NCBI GenBank assembly: GCA_965204235.1
Contig: OZ241979.1
Span: 3,844,001 to 3,908,000, forward strand
Direction of reading: 5' to 3'
DNA from: JAJDTQ01 sp965204235
GTDB lineage: Bacteria; Desulfobacterota; Binatia; UBA9968; JAJDTQ01
DNA: 64,000 nt
Shown here: positions 43,292-52,269 of the stretch, in pieces
Layout: each line of letters begins with the position of its first letter
Numbering within the stretch: position 1 is the first letter of the stretch
Translations under genes and position numbers: made by a program
Notes under the pieces: generated by a model
Told to the model about the DNA's origin: nothing
What the model saw: only the letters and a program-made list of their open reading frames with translations
Databases searched by the model: none

Positions 43292-44737
43292 ATGCCCAAG
43301 AGCCTGGGGTCGTTTCTGGAAGACTGCCGGCGCGAGATCCCCAACGAAGTGGTCCACGTGGCCAAGCAGGTGGATCCGGCCCATTACGACGTGAGCGCGC
43401 TCATCAAGCATCTCGACGAGTTGAGGAAGTTCCCCATCCTGGTGTTCGACAACCCCTTGAACCTCCACGGGAAACCGTCCGACATCAAGCTGACCATGAA
43501 CTGCGAGATCTCCCAGGGCAAGACCCAGGTGGCGCTGGGAGTGGACAGGAGCATGAGCCGCGAGGCCATGACCGACGTCTGTCTCGAGCGGGAGGAGCAC
43601 CGCATCGCGCCGGTGGTGGTCGAGCGGGACCAGGCGCCGGTGATGGAGAACGTCCAGACCGGCAAGGACGTGGACATCTACCAGATCCCCGTCATGCGGC
43701 ACCACTACATGGACGGCGGCCCGTACATCGTCATGTCCACGGTCACCAGGGAGCGGACCTCGGGCATCTACAACTGCTCGTACCACCGGATGGAGGTGAA
43801 ATCGCCCCAGAGCACCGCCCTCTACGCCTCTCCGCGCCACCTGTGGAAGATCTTCCGGGACTACGAGGACAACAACCTGGAGTGTCCGGTGGCCACGGTC
43901 CTGGGGCATCACCCGGCCTACCACATGGGTGCGTGCTACAGCGGCCCGTTCGAGGTCAGCGAGTTCGAGATCATCGGCGGCTACATGCAGGAGCCCCTGC
44001 GGCTCACCCCGTCGTCCACGTGGGGCGACAACTTCCTCATCCCCGCGGACGCGGAGGTGGTCATCGAAGGGTTGCTCCAACCCAACAAGCGGGTGGTGGA
44101 AGGTCCCTTCGGGGAGGCCCCCGGTTACCTCGGTCCGCAGCGCTACACCACCTGCGTGGAATACAAGGTCACCGCCATGAACTGGCGCAAGGGCGCCATG
44201 TTCCAGTCCATCATCACGCCGGAGGGCGACAAGCCCTGGATGGACCTGCCGCGCGAAGGCGCCTACCTCAGGCGGTGCAGGGAGGCGGTGCCGGGAGTCA
44301 CCGCGGTGTGCAAGATGGGCCGGCACGCCCACTACAACGTGTTCATCTCCATGAAGAAGATGTCCGAAGGGGACCCGGGCCGGGCAGCGGCCGCGGCCTT
44401 GACCTTCGACCACACGAAGAACGTCTTCGTCTTCGACGAGGACATCAACGTCTATAACCCCACGGATATCCTGTGGGCGCTGGCCACGCGCGTGCAGCCG
44501 CACCGCCAGGTATCGATCCTCCAGCCGCTGTTCCGCGGCAACTTCCTGGACCCGTCGCTGGTGGACGAGATCAAGACCTCGGGCATGATCGTGGACGCCA
44601 CCCGGCCGCTGGACCGTCCGTTCTCGCCGGTGTCGAAGGTGCCGGACGAGGCCATGGAACGGATCAAGGTCGAGGACTTCATACCGGGCGAGATCGTCTC
44701 CCACATCCCCATCGACCGCACCACGTACTGGTCCTAG
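43292..44737 (+). CDS. UbiD-family decarboxylase (second copy)
   Basis: A 481-residue UbiD-fold protein. RVVEGPFGEAPGYLGPQRY holds the E-G-P-F-G-E catalytic pair, and IYNCSYHRMEVKSPQ and LYASPRHLWKIFRDYE mark the cofactor and metal site. The C-terminal VDATRPLDRPFSPVSKVPD is typical of the longer group that decarboxylates aromatic acids. Sequence identity to the copy at 14263 is visibly low, so substrates probably differ. A 48-residue zinc-ribbon gene follows 68 nt later. It is divergent from tctC, so uptake and decarboxylation may be regulated from one 229-nt region. Confidence 0.88.
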   Translation: MPKSLGSFLEDCRREIPNEVVHVAKQVDPAHYDVSALIKHLDELRKFPILVFDNPLNLHGKPSDIKLTMNCEISQGKTQVALGVDRSMSREAMTDVCLEREEHRIAPVVVERDQAPVMENVQTGKDVDIYQIPVMRHHYMDGGPYIVMSTVTRERTSGIYNCSYHRMEVKSPQSTALYASPRHLWKIFRDYEDNNLECPVATVLGHHPAYHMGACYSGPFEVSEFEIIGGYMQEPLRLTPSSTWGDNFLIPADAEVVIEGLLQPNKRVVEGPFGEAPGYLGPQRYTTCVEYKVTAMNWRKGAMFQSIITPEGDKPWMDLPREGAYLRRCREAVPGVTAVCKMGRHAHYNVFISMKKMSEGDPGRAAAAALTFDHTKNVFVFDEDINVYNPTDILWALATRVQPHRQVSILQPLFRGNFLDPSLVDEIKTSGMIVDATRPLDRPFSPVSKVPDEAMERIKVEDFIPGEIVSHIPIDRTTYWS

Positions 44738-44805
44738 CGGCCGGTGCGGTGACGGTTGCGGACGGAAACGCGGAGTGAAACGGAACGGAACGAAAGGAAA
44801 GCTCC

Positions 44806-44952
44806 ATGGGTCAGGCGGTTGAAGTGACGTGTCCCAAGTGCAGTGAGAAGTTCGTGGTGAACCCGCACATGCTGGGGTCGGGCATGGAGTTCCACTGCCC
44901 CTTCTGCGACGTCTATTTCCCCGAGGAGGAAAGCCCCAGGATCTGGAAATAG
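44806..44952 (+). CDS. Small zinc-ribbon protein next to UbiD
   Basis: A 48-residue protein with two CxxC knuckles, TCPKCSEKFVV (C9, C12) and FHCPFCDVYF (C31, C34), a typical zinc ribbon. CGAAAGGAAA precedes the ATG. Non-oxidative hydroxyarylic-acid decarboxylases of the UbiD family are known to carry a small Cys-rich third subunit (BsdD/VdcD), so this may play that role for the upstream UbiD; this is inference from position and motif. The nucleotidyltransferase gene starts 6 nt after the stop. Confidence 0.65.
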   Translation: MGQAVEVTCPKCSEKFVVNPHMLGSGMEFHCPFCDVYFPEEESPRIWK

Positions 44953-44958
44953 GGCAGC

Positions 44959-45774
44959 TTGCCGCAACACGACTTCTCGGACGTCCGGCGCCTTTCCCGT
45001 TTCCGGGAGGCGCTGGAAAGCGTCGAGGCCAGCCTTTCTCCCAAGGCTGTCCCGGTAGCCGGCCTGGACCGCGTTGGCCGCGGCCGGGTGGGCATCCTGC
45101 CGGGCTCGTTCAATCCCCCCACCGTCGCCCACCTGGAGTTGGCCGCCGCCGCCCGCCGCGGTTTCCGCCTGGACCGCGTGGTGTTCTCCCTGAGCAGTGT
45201 CATCGTCGATAAGGAGCGCGTGCAGGGGCTGTGCCGGGAGGACCGGCTGCTGCTCCTGTCACTGGCGGCGGAGGAGCATGCGTGGGCCGGGGCCGCGGTG
45301 GTCAACCGGGGTCTCTACTACGAGCAGGCGCCCGCGTTCGGCGCCTGCTTCGGCGCGGACCTCTGGTTCATCGTGGGCATGGACAAGGTGGTCCAGATCT
45401 TCGACCCCAGGTACTATGACGACCGGGACCGGGCCCTGGGCGCGCTGTTCGCCCACGCCCGGCTCATCGCCGCCAATCGAGAGGACCTGGGCGGCGAGGA
45501 ACTTCGGGCGCTCCTGGAACGACCCGACAACGCTCCTTACAGGGAGCGGGTCCATCCGCTCGTGCTTCCCTCCCATCTGAGAGACCAGTCCTCGAGCGGA
45601 GTCCGGCGCGCCATCGAAGACGGGTCGCCTTGCGAGGACGCGCTTCCCCCGGTGGTCCGGTCATTCATCGAGGCCACGTCCGCGTTCCGGCCTCCGTATG
45701 ACCTGCGCGCCGCAGCCCTGGACGCGCTCCATCCCGTCCCTGCCAGGCCGACGCGCCGCGGTGGCCCGCGGTGA
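44959..45774 (+). CDS. Nicotinate-nucleotide adenylyltransferase-like protein
   Basis: A 271-residue protein with the nucleotidyltransferase motif GILPGSFNPPTVAHLELA (residues 45-62, T-x-x-H variant) and a late QSSSGVRRAIEDG segment equivalent to the S-S-T-x-I/V-R signature of NadD. NadD transfers AMP to nicotinate mononucleotide in NAD synthesis. The N-terminal extension of about 43 residues is unusual and the only start is a TTG at 44959, so the true start may be further inside. A paralogue rather than the housekeeping NadD is possible. Confidence 0.6.
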   Translation: MPQHDFSDVRRLSRFREALESVEASLSPKAVPVAGLDRVGRGRVGILPGSFNPPTVAHLELAAAARRGFRLDRVVFSLSSVIVDKERVQGLCREDRLLLLSLAAEEHAWAGAAVVNRGLYYEQAPAFGACFGADLWFIVGMDKVVQIFDPRYYDDRDRALGALFAHARLIAANREDLGGEELRALLERPDNAPYRERVHPLVLPSHLRDQSSSGVRRAIEDGSPCEDALPPVVRSFIEATSAFRPPYDLRAAALDALHPVPARPTRRGGPR

Positions 45775-46067
45775 CGTGTCCGAGGTCGTACCGGGGTCCG
45801 TCCGCGGCATGGCCGTGGCGCGCCGGGTCTTCGGCCGGCAGCATGGGTGTGGCTTCTCGATTTCATCGAAGGCTGGTACAATAACTCCGCCAAGAAGATC
45901 AGGAAGAGGCATGGAGCAGTCGGCAAGACCGCGGTGACCGGCATGAAGGACAGGGAGACGGACCAGGTGACGGCTGCCAGCATCGAGCGGACCGAGGAAC
46001 GGCCGGTATTCCAGACGGAGAGTGACCTATTCCAGGGGAGGCGCGCAGGACGAAAGGGAGAGTTGCC
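45775..46067. other. Intergenic gap without a convincing gene
   Basis: A 293-nt stretch between the nucleotidyltransferase and the DUF5678 gene. A weak frame around 45847 (LLDFIEGWYN) looks like the end of an IS3-type transposase but is too short to call. GGGAGAG before 46068 is the ribosome-binding site of the next gene. Confidence 0.4.
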
Positions 46068-46340
46068 ATGAGCAATCAATTGGAAAAGAACTGGGCCGCT
46101 TTCAAGGAGGCCGAGGAGTCGCTCAGGGCCGAACATCTCGGGCGCATCGTTCTGTTGCATGACGGGAAAATCATCGCGATCTACAATGACAGTGGAGATG
46201 CATACGCCATTGGTTGTGAGAAATTCGGCTTGGGCAACTTCTCGATAGAGACTGTCGGAGATGAACCAAAGTCCTTGGGGTTCCTTACAATCCATGCCCT
46301 TGGGTGTCCTCGGCCTCAAGGAGTTCAAATAGGCTGTTAA
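46068..46340 (+). CDS. DUF5678-like small protein
   Basis: A 90-residue protein reading LRAEHLGRIVLLHDGKIIAI ... AIGCEKFGLGNFSIETVGD, which fits the DUF5678 pattern (G---V-I-DG-V----D---A---G-EKFG). These small proteins of unknown function are frequent in genomes rich in accessory genes and often sit near toxin or CRISPR loci. GGGAGAG lies 6 nt before the ATG. It begins the lower-GC segment that includes the cas genes. Confidence 0.6.
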   Translation: MSNQLEKNWAAFKEAEESLRAEHLGRIVLLHDGKIIAIYNDSGDAYAIGCEKFGLGNFSIETVGDEPKSLGFLTIHALGCPRPQGVQIGC

Positions 46341-46431
46341 TCGACGCCTCGTGGCCACGTCGATCTCCAAGTGCTCCATCACCATACGTCATGCGAAGGT
46401 CCTCGCCTGTCTGCTGAAACGGGAACGATTC

Positions 46432-48648
46432 ATGAAGTATTATGCTCACACAGCCGAAACGGAGACAGGGAACACCGATCCGAACAAGTTGCGCTGGCAT
46501 CCACTCGCCAAACACCTGCGAAACGTGGGCGATAAGGCTCGTGAATTTGCCGAGATGCTGTTTGCCGATCCGGCCGAGCAGGCTGGCCTGCTTCATGACC
46601 TGGGGAAGTATCGAGTCCAATTTCAGGAGTATCTGGCGGGCAAACTTCCAGGATCGGTTGAAACTCATCACGCAGTGTACGGCGCCGCCGTGGCCTTCAA
46701 GAGAAACTGGCTGGGGCCGGCGTTTGCTATTGCGGGACACCATGCGGGACTGCATGACTTGAACGATTTGCAAGATTTGGTTTGCGGGGCGAAATACCAT
46801 GCGGTGAACCACCTGAAGCCCTTGGAAGAGTTGTTTGAAGCGGAGTTGAAAAAAATCCCTGTTGAACTGAACGAGCCGGAGTTTGCCGGTCTTGGAAAAG
46901 ACGCAGCCTTTACCGAACTCTACGTGCGAATGCTTTTTTCCTGCTTGGTGGATGCGGATTTCTTGGATACGGAACGATTCAAAACCGGCCGGGAACGACA
47001 CTCCGTAAAGATGGACCCTGCGTTGCTCCTGAAGCGGCTACAAGCACACCAAAGCAGGTTTGATTCCTCAAGGGAACTCAACAAATTACGCAAGGTCGTG
47101 TGCCAAGCCTGCCTGGCGAAGGCGGCAGAGCCGAGAGGGTTCTTTTCTCTGACTGTCCCGACAGGTGGCGGAAAGACGCTCTCGAGTATGGCATTCGCCC
47201 TGGAACACGCACGACGGCACGGAATGCGGCGAGTCATAGTAGTGATACCTTACTTGTCTATCATTGAGCAGAATGCCGCCGAATACCGAAAAGTGCTTGA
47301 TCCTGAAGGCGAAGGCATCGTGGTTGAGCATCATTCGGCAGTAGATTCGAGGGACGATGTGGAAGAGCAGATGAGAGCGCCGGAAGAAGTGGCCGCGGAA
47401 AACTGGGATGCACCGGTAATCGTCACCACTTCAGTGCAATTCATCGAGTCACTCTTCTCGAACCGAACCTCCAAGTGCCGAAAGCTCCACAACGTTGCGA
47501 ATTCCGTAGTATTACTGGATGAGGTACAGACGCTGCCTTCCCATTTGCTCAATCCGCTCCTGCATGTGCTGCAGGACCTCAAGGAACACTACCGTACGAG
47601 TTTCGTTTTCTCCACCGCTACCCAACCGGCTTTCCGGCGCAGCCCATCGCTGTCGCACGGCTTTGAGGCGAATGAAGTGCAAGAAATTGTGTTACAATCC
47701 GGCGAGTTGTTCAAGAAGTTGGGCCGCGTAGTGTACGAAGTGCGAAAGGTGAAAAATGATTGGTCGGAACTGAGTGCGGAATGGATGAGTGAGCGGCAAG
47801 TCTTGGGTGTAGTAAATACACGGAAACAGGCGGCTGAGTGGTGGGAGTCGTTGCGGGACCAGAAAGCAGAAGGCGTGCTGCATCTGTCCTCGGCCATGTG
47901 CGCCGAGCACCGTGCCAGGGTGTTGGCAGACGCGCGAGAGCGTTTGGAGAACGGCAGACCTTGCCGCTTGGTGGCTACGCAGGTGGTCGAGGCCGGGGTG
48001 GATGTCGATTTCCCGGTGGTTTACCGCGCATTGGGGCCGCTGGATTCGGTTGTACAGGCGGCTGGCCGCTGTAATCGGGAGGGCCGCCTGCCGGAGAAAG
48101 GGCGCGTGGTGGTGTTCCGGCCCGCGGACGCCAAGTTGCCCGGCGGCGTGTACCGCGTAGCTACCGATATTACAGCAAGGTTGCTGGATCAGTTGACAAC
48201 AGATGACTTGTCTGGCGAGCCGGAGCTATTTGGGCGCTATTTCAGAGAGCTTTTTGACTACGTGCCCACAGATCACCAGGATATGCGAGAGTGCTCCATT
48301 CAGGAGGATCGAGAGAAGTTGCGCTTTCGCGAGGTGGCTCGCAAGGCAAAGGTAATTGGCGATGCCACCCGACCTGTCGTTGCACCCATGAAGGAAGCAT
48401 TGGAAGAAGTGGGTGTTATCCGGGAACACACCCAAATGGGCCGCCCGCGTCTAATGCACGAGGATTTGCGTGCTCTTCAACGCTTCATGGTCAACCTGCA
48501 CTTGCAGGACTTGCGAAAACTCGAGGCAAGGGAACTGCTGCACCCGCTGTTGCCTGACATGGAACTGAGCGTACTGAGTGAGGGTGCCTATCACGAACAT
48601 CTCGGGGTAGTCGTTGACCGACGTCCAACAGAGGACTTTTTGTTGTGA
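46432..48648 (+). CDS. cas3: CRISPR-associated helicase/nuclease Cas3, type I-C
   Basis: A 738-residue protein. The N-terminal HD nuclease has LLHDLGKYRVQF (H55, D56), THH (H79, H80) and GHHAG (H103, H104). The helicase has Walker A PTGGGKT (K248), motif II LLDEVQTLPS (D363, E364) and motif VI VQAAGRCNREGR. Cas3 is recruited by Cascade to unwind and degrade the target. The ATG at 46432 is preferred; an upstream frame from 46351 is open but has no conserved residues. It is the first gene of a seven-gene operon with overlapping or closely spaced starts. Confidence 0.95.
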   Translation: MKYYAHTAETETGNTDPNKLRWHPLAKHLRNVGDKAREFAEMLFADPAEQAGLLHDLGKYRVQFQEYLAGKLPGSVETHHAVYGAAVAFKRNWLGPAFAIAGHHAGLHDLNDLQDLVCGAKYHAVNHLKPLEELFEAELKKIPVELNEPEFAGLGKDAAFTELYVRMLFSCLVDADFLDTERFKTGRERHSVKMDPALLLKRLQAHQSRFDSSRELNKLRKVVCQACLAKAAEPRGFFSLTVPTGGGKTLSSMAFALEHARRHGMRRVIVVIPYLSIIEQNAAEYRKVLDPEGEGIVVEHHSAVDSRDDVEEQMRAPEEVAAENWDAPVIVTTSVQFIESLFSNRTSKCRKLHNVANSVVLLDEVQTLPSHLLNPLLHVLQDLKEHYRTSFVFSTATQPAFRRSPSLSHGFEANEVQEIVLQSGELFKKLGRVVYEVRKVKNDWSELSAEWMSERQVLGVVNTRKQAAEWWESLRDQKAEGVLHLSSAMCAEHRARVLADARERLENGRPCRLVATQVVEAGVDVDFPVVYRALGPLDSVVQAAGRCNREGRLPEKGRVVVFRPADAKLPGGVYRVATDITARLLDQLTTDDLSGEPELFGRYFRELFDYVPTDHQDMRECSIQEDREKLRFREVARKAKVIGDATRPVVAPMKEALEEVGVIREHTQMGRPRLMHEDLRALQRFMVNLHLQDLRKLEARELLHPLLPDMELSVLSEGAYHEHLGVVVDRRPTEDFLL

Positions 48649-49451
48649 AAAATAACCAGGTACACTTGAGAGTTTGGGGCGATTGGGCCTGTTTTACTCG
48701 TCCCGAAATGAAAGTGGAGCGCGTCAGCTATCCGGTCATGACGCCCTCTGCGGCCCGAGGCGTCTTGGAGGCTGTCTTCTGGGAACCGCAAGCCTACTAC
48801 TATATCGCTACCATTCGAGTAGTCCGGCGAGGTCGCTGGGTCTCGATTCGGCGCAATGAAGTGCAGAAGGTCATCAGCCTCGACAATGTGATCAGCCACT
48901 GGATGCAACAGCCGCAGAAAGTTTCGGCTATCGATGCCGGAGGTGGCGCGCCCGACGGTACCCAACGGAACATGCTGGCCTTGCAGGACGTGGAGTACAT
49001 CATCAGCGCCGAGTTGCGTACCACGTCGTTGGCGGATTCCAGGGCCGACCGGCCCGTGAAGTACATGGCTGAATTCAAGCGCCGTGCCCAACAGGGCAAG
49101 TGCTTTCATCGCCCCGCCCTGGGCATGCGTGAATTTGCAGCGGATTTCGAATGGGTGGACGACCCCCAAGCAGTCTTGGAACAGCGAGCCGCCGAGTTGG
49201 GGACCAGTTGGCGACAGCCTGAAGAGGAGCTGGGTCCAATGCTCTATGATGTCTTTTCGCCTGAGACCCGCACACAGGGTTTTCGTTGGAAACGCCCTGA
49301 AGAGTTTGAGGATAAGCCCAAGAGGGATACCTTGCGTTTTATTGGTGTATTGGTCCAACCGAGCCCTTGTTTTTTCCGTGCCAAGCTCAGGGATTCTACC
49401 TTGGCTTGTCATCCCGACGAAGTCGAAATCCTTGAATCACGTGGAGCCTGA
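48645..49451 (+). CDS. cas5c: Cas5c (Cas5d), type I-C crRNA-processing endoribonuclease
   Basis: A 268-residue protein of the Cas5 family with an N-terminal ferredoxin-like fold (VHLRVWGDWACFTRPEMKVE) and the glycine-rich GVLEAVFWEP. In type I-C, Cas5 replaces Cas6: it cuts the pre-crRNA at the repeat hairpin and keeps the 5' handle. The start GTG at 48645 overlaps the cas3 stop by four bases (GTGA). Confidence 0.92.
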   Translation: MKNNQVHLRVWGDWACFTRPEMKVERVSYPVMTPSAARGVLEAVFWEPQAYYYIATIRVVRRGRWVSIRRNEVQKVISLDNVISHWMQQPQKVSAIDAGGGAPDGTQRNMLALQDVEYIISAELRTTSLADSRADRPVKYMAEFKRRAQQGKCFHRPALGMREFAADFEWVDDPQAVLEQRAAELGTSWRQPEEELGPMLYDVFSPETRTQGFRWKRPEEFEDKPKRDTLRFIGVLVQPSPCFFRAKLRDSTLACHPDEVEILESRGA

Positions 49452-49453
49452 AC

Positions 49454-51298
49454 ATGTTGCTACAACATTTGAACGATTTTGCGGACTCGCGGAAGCTTCT
49501 CGACAACCTGCCCTTCAAACCCAAGGCGGTGCGCTGGATCCTCACGTTGGACGAGGCGGGGAAACTCGTGGGGTATGGACCTGTAGAAACCGAAGGCTCA
49601 AATAGACGCGGCAAGGAGTTCAGTTGCCCGCAAACCACGCGACCCAAGGTAGCCGGCGGAGTGGCGGAGTTCATGGCGGATGGCATTGCGGCCGTATTCG
49701 GTCTCGACACGGACTTGGAGAAACCCATGTCTGAAAACCAGCGGAAGGATCGGGACAAGAACAACCGCCGGAAATACGATGACTTTTGGGGGCAGATTGA
49801 ACAGGCTCATGAGGAGACATATGCTCCAGCGCTCAAGTCGCTGTTGGCTTTCAAGCCTGATCCGGGGCAGATGCCGTCTTTTTTGCGTTGGGGGACCAGT
49901 TCTGATCCCAAACCCAAGGAAAAATCCGCTTGGTGGATCACGAAGGCCGATGGCGAAGAAGTCAGGTTTGGGACGGACAACTTCTCCTTCCGCTTAGGAG
50001 AACAATTGCTGCTGGAAGACGAAAGTTACGTCCGACCCTTTTGGAGGGCGCAATTCGAGAAGGAAAACGAAACCCACGAAACAGATGCACCCCGCGGACT
50101 CTGCCTGGTCACTGGTAAGCCCGATCAAGCCATCGCGTTGACCCACAACCCCAAAGTGCAAGGCGTGCCCAACACCGCAGCCTTTGGTGCGGCGATTGTC
50201 TCGTTCGATAAGGACGCTTTCGCTTCCTACGGTTTTGAGCAAAGTCTCAACGCTTCCACCTCCACGCAGGTGGCCACCGCCTATTGCACCGCGCTCAACG
50301 AGATGCTCAGCCGCGAGGAACACTCCATTCGCTTAGGGCAGTCATCTTGTTGCTTCTGGACGCGGAATGAAACGGGAGCCACCAGTACTTGGGGAACTTT
50401 GCTCAACCGCGCTGACCCCAAGGCAGTGGCGGATTTTCTGAAGTCTCCATGGGCTGGCCAAGAGCGCGAAGCGCTAAGGCAGGAGAAGTTCCACGCTGTT
50501 ACCCTTGCGGGCAACAGCGGGCGGATTGTCGTGCGCCATTGGATGCAGACCACTCTGGAAATCGCGACGGAAAACCTGCGCCACTGGTTCGAAGACCTTG
50601 AGTTGGAACCCATGCGCTTCTTCTCCGGAAAAGAGAAGATGCCGCCGTTGGCACTGTTCCGACTGGCTTGCGCCACGGTACGCGAAGCGAAAGATTTGCG
50701 GACGGAAGTGACTGCTCAGTTATTTCGCGCCGCGCTGGAAGGTATTGCGCCCTCATTGACCCTGCTGTATCCCATATTGAACCGCTTGCGCGTTGACATG
50801 GCGCACGATGGGAGCACGGCATTGCAGAAGCATTCCCGGTTCGCATTGACGAAACTCGTCCTAAACAGAAACCGGAGGGAACACATCATGGAAATCCGAA
50901 AAGGAGTAACTGCCGGCACAGACGATGCATCCTACCAGTGCGGGAGGCTGCTTGCCATTCTCGCCGAGACTCAGGCCAAGGCGCATGACTATCGGCTTGA
51001 GGGAGCTGGGGTCACCGAACGCTATTTTGGTACCGCCATGGCTTCGCCCGCCTCGGTTTTTCCCCTCCTTCTCAAGCTCAATCGTTATCACCTTAACAAG
51101 ATCAGCAAATCCGACAATTTTCACGGCCATGAGCGTTTCCTTGACGAGGCCGTTCAAGATGTGTTGACTCAGGTTAATCAATTCCCCCGCACGCTGGATC
51201 TGCATGCACAGGGACGCTTTGCCATCGGATTTTATCAGCAGAAAGCCGCTGACCGCAGGGCTCGCGAGGCAGCCAAACAAAGCAAGGAAAAGGAGTGA
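49454..51298 (+). CDS. cas8c: Cas8c (Csd1), type I-C Cascade large subunit
   Basis: A 614-residue protein starting 2 nt after cas5c. The position, length and segments such as GRIVVRHWMQTTLEIATENL and GRLLAILAETQAKAHD fit the Csd1 family. The large subunit recognises the PAM and helps open the target. Its 3' part holds an internal ribosome-binding site for Cas11c. The GC content is visibly lower than in the flanking metabolic genes. Confidence 0.9.
   Translation: MLLQHLNDFADSRKLLDNLPFKPKAVRWILTLDEAGKLVGYGPVETEGSNRRGKEFSCPQTTRPKVAGGVAEFMADGIAAVFGLDTDLEKPMSENQRKDRDKNNRRKYDDFWGQIEQAHEETYAPALKSLLAFKPDPGQMPSFLRWGTSSDPKPKEKSAWWITKADGEEVRFGTDNFSFRLGEQLLLEDESYVRPFWRAQFEKENETHETDAPRGLCLVTGKPDQAIALTHNPKVQGVPNTAAFGAAIVSFDKDAFASYGFEQSLNASTSTQVATAYCTALNEMLSREEHSIRLGQSSCCFWTRNETGATSTWGTLLNRADPKAVADFLKSPWAGQEREALRQEKFHAVTLAGNSGRIVVRHWMQTTLEIATENLRHWFEDLELEPMRFFSGKEKMPPLALFRLACATVREAKDLRTEVTAQLFRAALEGIAPSLTLLYPILNRLRVDMAHDGSTALQKHSRFALTKLVLNRNRREHIMEIRKGVTAGTDDASYQCGRLLAILAETQAKAHDYRLEGAGVTERYFGTAMASPASVFPLLLKLNRYHLNKISKSDNFHGHERFLDEAVQDVLTQVNQFPRTLDLHAQGRFAIGFYQQKAADRRAREAAKQSKEKE
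50888..51298 (+). CDS. cas11c: Probable internal small subunit Cas11c
   Basis: Inside cas8c, in frame, a GGAGGG lies 8 nt before the ATG at 50888. Translation from there gives a 136-residue C-terminal product (MEIRKGVTAGTDDASYQCGR ...), the size of small Cascade subunits. Type I-C systems are known to make Cas11c from an internal start in cas8c, so this is the expected feature. It would be one of the subunits lining the Cascade belly. Confidence 0.65.
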   Translation: MEIRKGVTAGTDDASYQCGRLLAILAETQAKAHDYRLEGAGVTERYFGTAMASPASVFPLLLKLNRYHLNKISKSDNFHGHERFLDEAVQDVLTQVNQFPRTLDLHAQGRFAIGFYQQKAADRRAREAAKQSKEKE

Positions 51299-51306
51299 AC
51301 AGGCCC

Positions 51307-52263
51307 ATGAGTGAAACCAATGACATCCTTAGCAATCGGCATGACGTGTTGCTGCTCTTTGAGGTTACCAATGGGAACCCCAACGGTGATCCGGATGCCG
51401 GTAATATGCCGCGCATCGATCCCAACAGCAATCGCGGTATCGTGTCGGACGTGTGCCTCAAGCGCAAGGTACGCAACTTTGTTGAAATGTTCTCTCCCGA
51501 ACGGGCTGAAGGGGACGACGCCAATGGCTATAATCTGCTGGTAAGGCAGGGGGCGGTACTCAACAACGAAATCAACAACGGCATTGAGAAAAGCGGCGAG
51601 CTGTTGACTTCGGGCGCCCCCAAGGCGGAGAAGCAAGAGACTGCCATGAAATGGCTTTGTCGCGAATTCTTCGACGTCCGAACCTTCGGCGGTGTGCTTT
51701 CTACCGGCAACGACATCATGAAAGGCTCCGCGTGGGGACAAGTACGCGGCCCGGTGCAGTTTACCTTCGGCCAGTCGTTCCATCCCATCACGCCGATGGA
51801 GATCTCCATCACGCGCATGGCAGTGACCAGGGAGGAGGATGCCGAGAAGGAGCGCACCATGGGCAACAAGCACATTGTGCCTTACGCTCTCTACTCCGCC
51901 AAGGGATATGTCTCGCCTGCCTTTGCCGAGCGGACTGGTTTTACCAACGCCGACCTCGCGTTTCTCTTCGATGCACTCAATCACATGTTCGAGCATGACC
52001 GCTCCGCGGCTCGTGGCGAGATGGTGGTGCGCGGCATCTACGACTTCGAGCATGTCGGCACTCAACATGGTAATAACTCTGCACAAAACAGACGAGAAGC
52101 CCGCCTTGGCTGCGCTCATGCCCACAAGCTCTTGGAGGGAATCGAGGTTCAACTGAAGGATGGCGTTGATCTCCCTCAATCCTTCGCCGATTATGAAGTT
52201 GGCTGCAAGTGGGACACTGAGGCCTTACCTCCCGGCGTGCGCTTGAACAAACGTCATGAGTGA
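51307..52263 (+). CDS. cas7c: Cas7c (Csd2), type I-C Cascade backbone subunit
   Basis: A 318-residue protein with the family start LLLFEVTNGNPNGDPDAGNM and NRGIVSDVCLKRKVRNFVEM, typical of Csd2. The backbone protein polymerises along the crRNA. An AGGAG from the cas8c end precedes the ATG at 51307; a GTG at 51295 overlapping the cas8c stop is an alternative. HGNNSAQNRREARLGCAHAH is the conserved C-terminal part. Confidence 0.93.
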   Translation: MSETNDILSNRHDVLLLFEVTNGNPNGDPDAGNMPRIDPNSNRGIVSDVCLKRKVRNFVEMFSPERAEGDDANGYNLLVRQGAVLNNEINNGIEKSGELLTSGAPKAEKQETAMKWLCREFFDVRTFGGVLSTGNDIMKGSAWGQVRGPVQFTFGQSFHPITPMEISITRMAVTREEDAEKERTMGNKHIVPYALYSAKGYVSPAFAERTGFTNADLAFLFDALNHMFEHDRSAARGEMVVRGIYDFEHVGTQHGNNSAQNRREARLGCAHAHKLLEGIEVQLKDGVDLPQSFADYEVGCKWDTEALPPGVRLNKRHE

Positions 52264-52269
52264 TACGAC

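Noticed and set aside
45847..46071. Frame starting VWLLDFIEGWYN, like the end of an IS3 transposase
   Set aside because: Only about ten residues match and the expected continuation (RRRHSALGY) is missing, so a transposase remnant cannot be supported.
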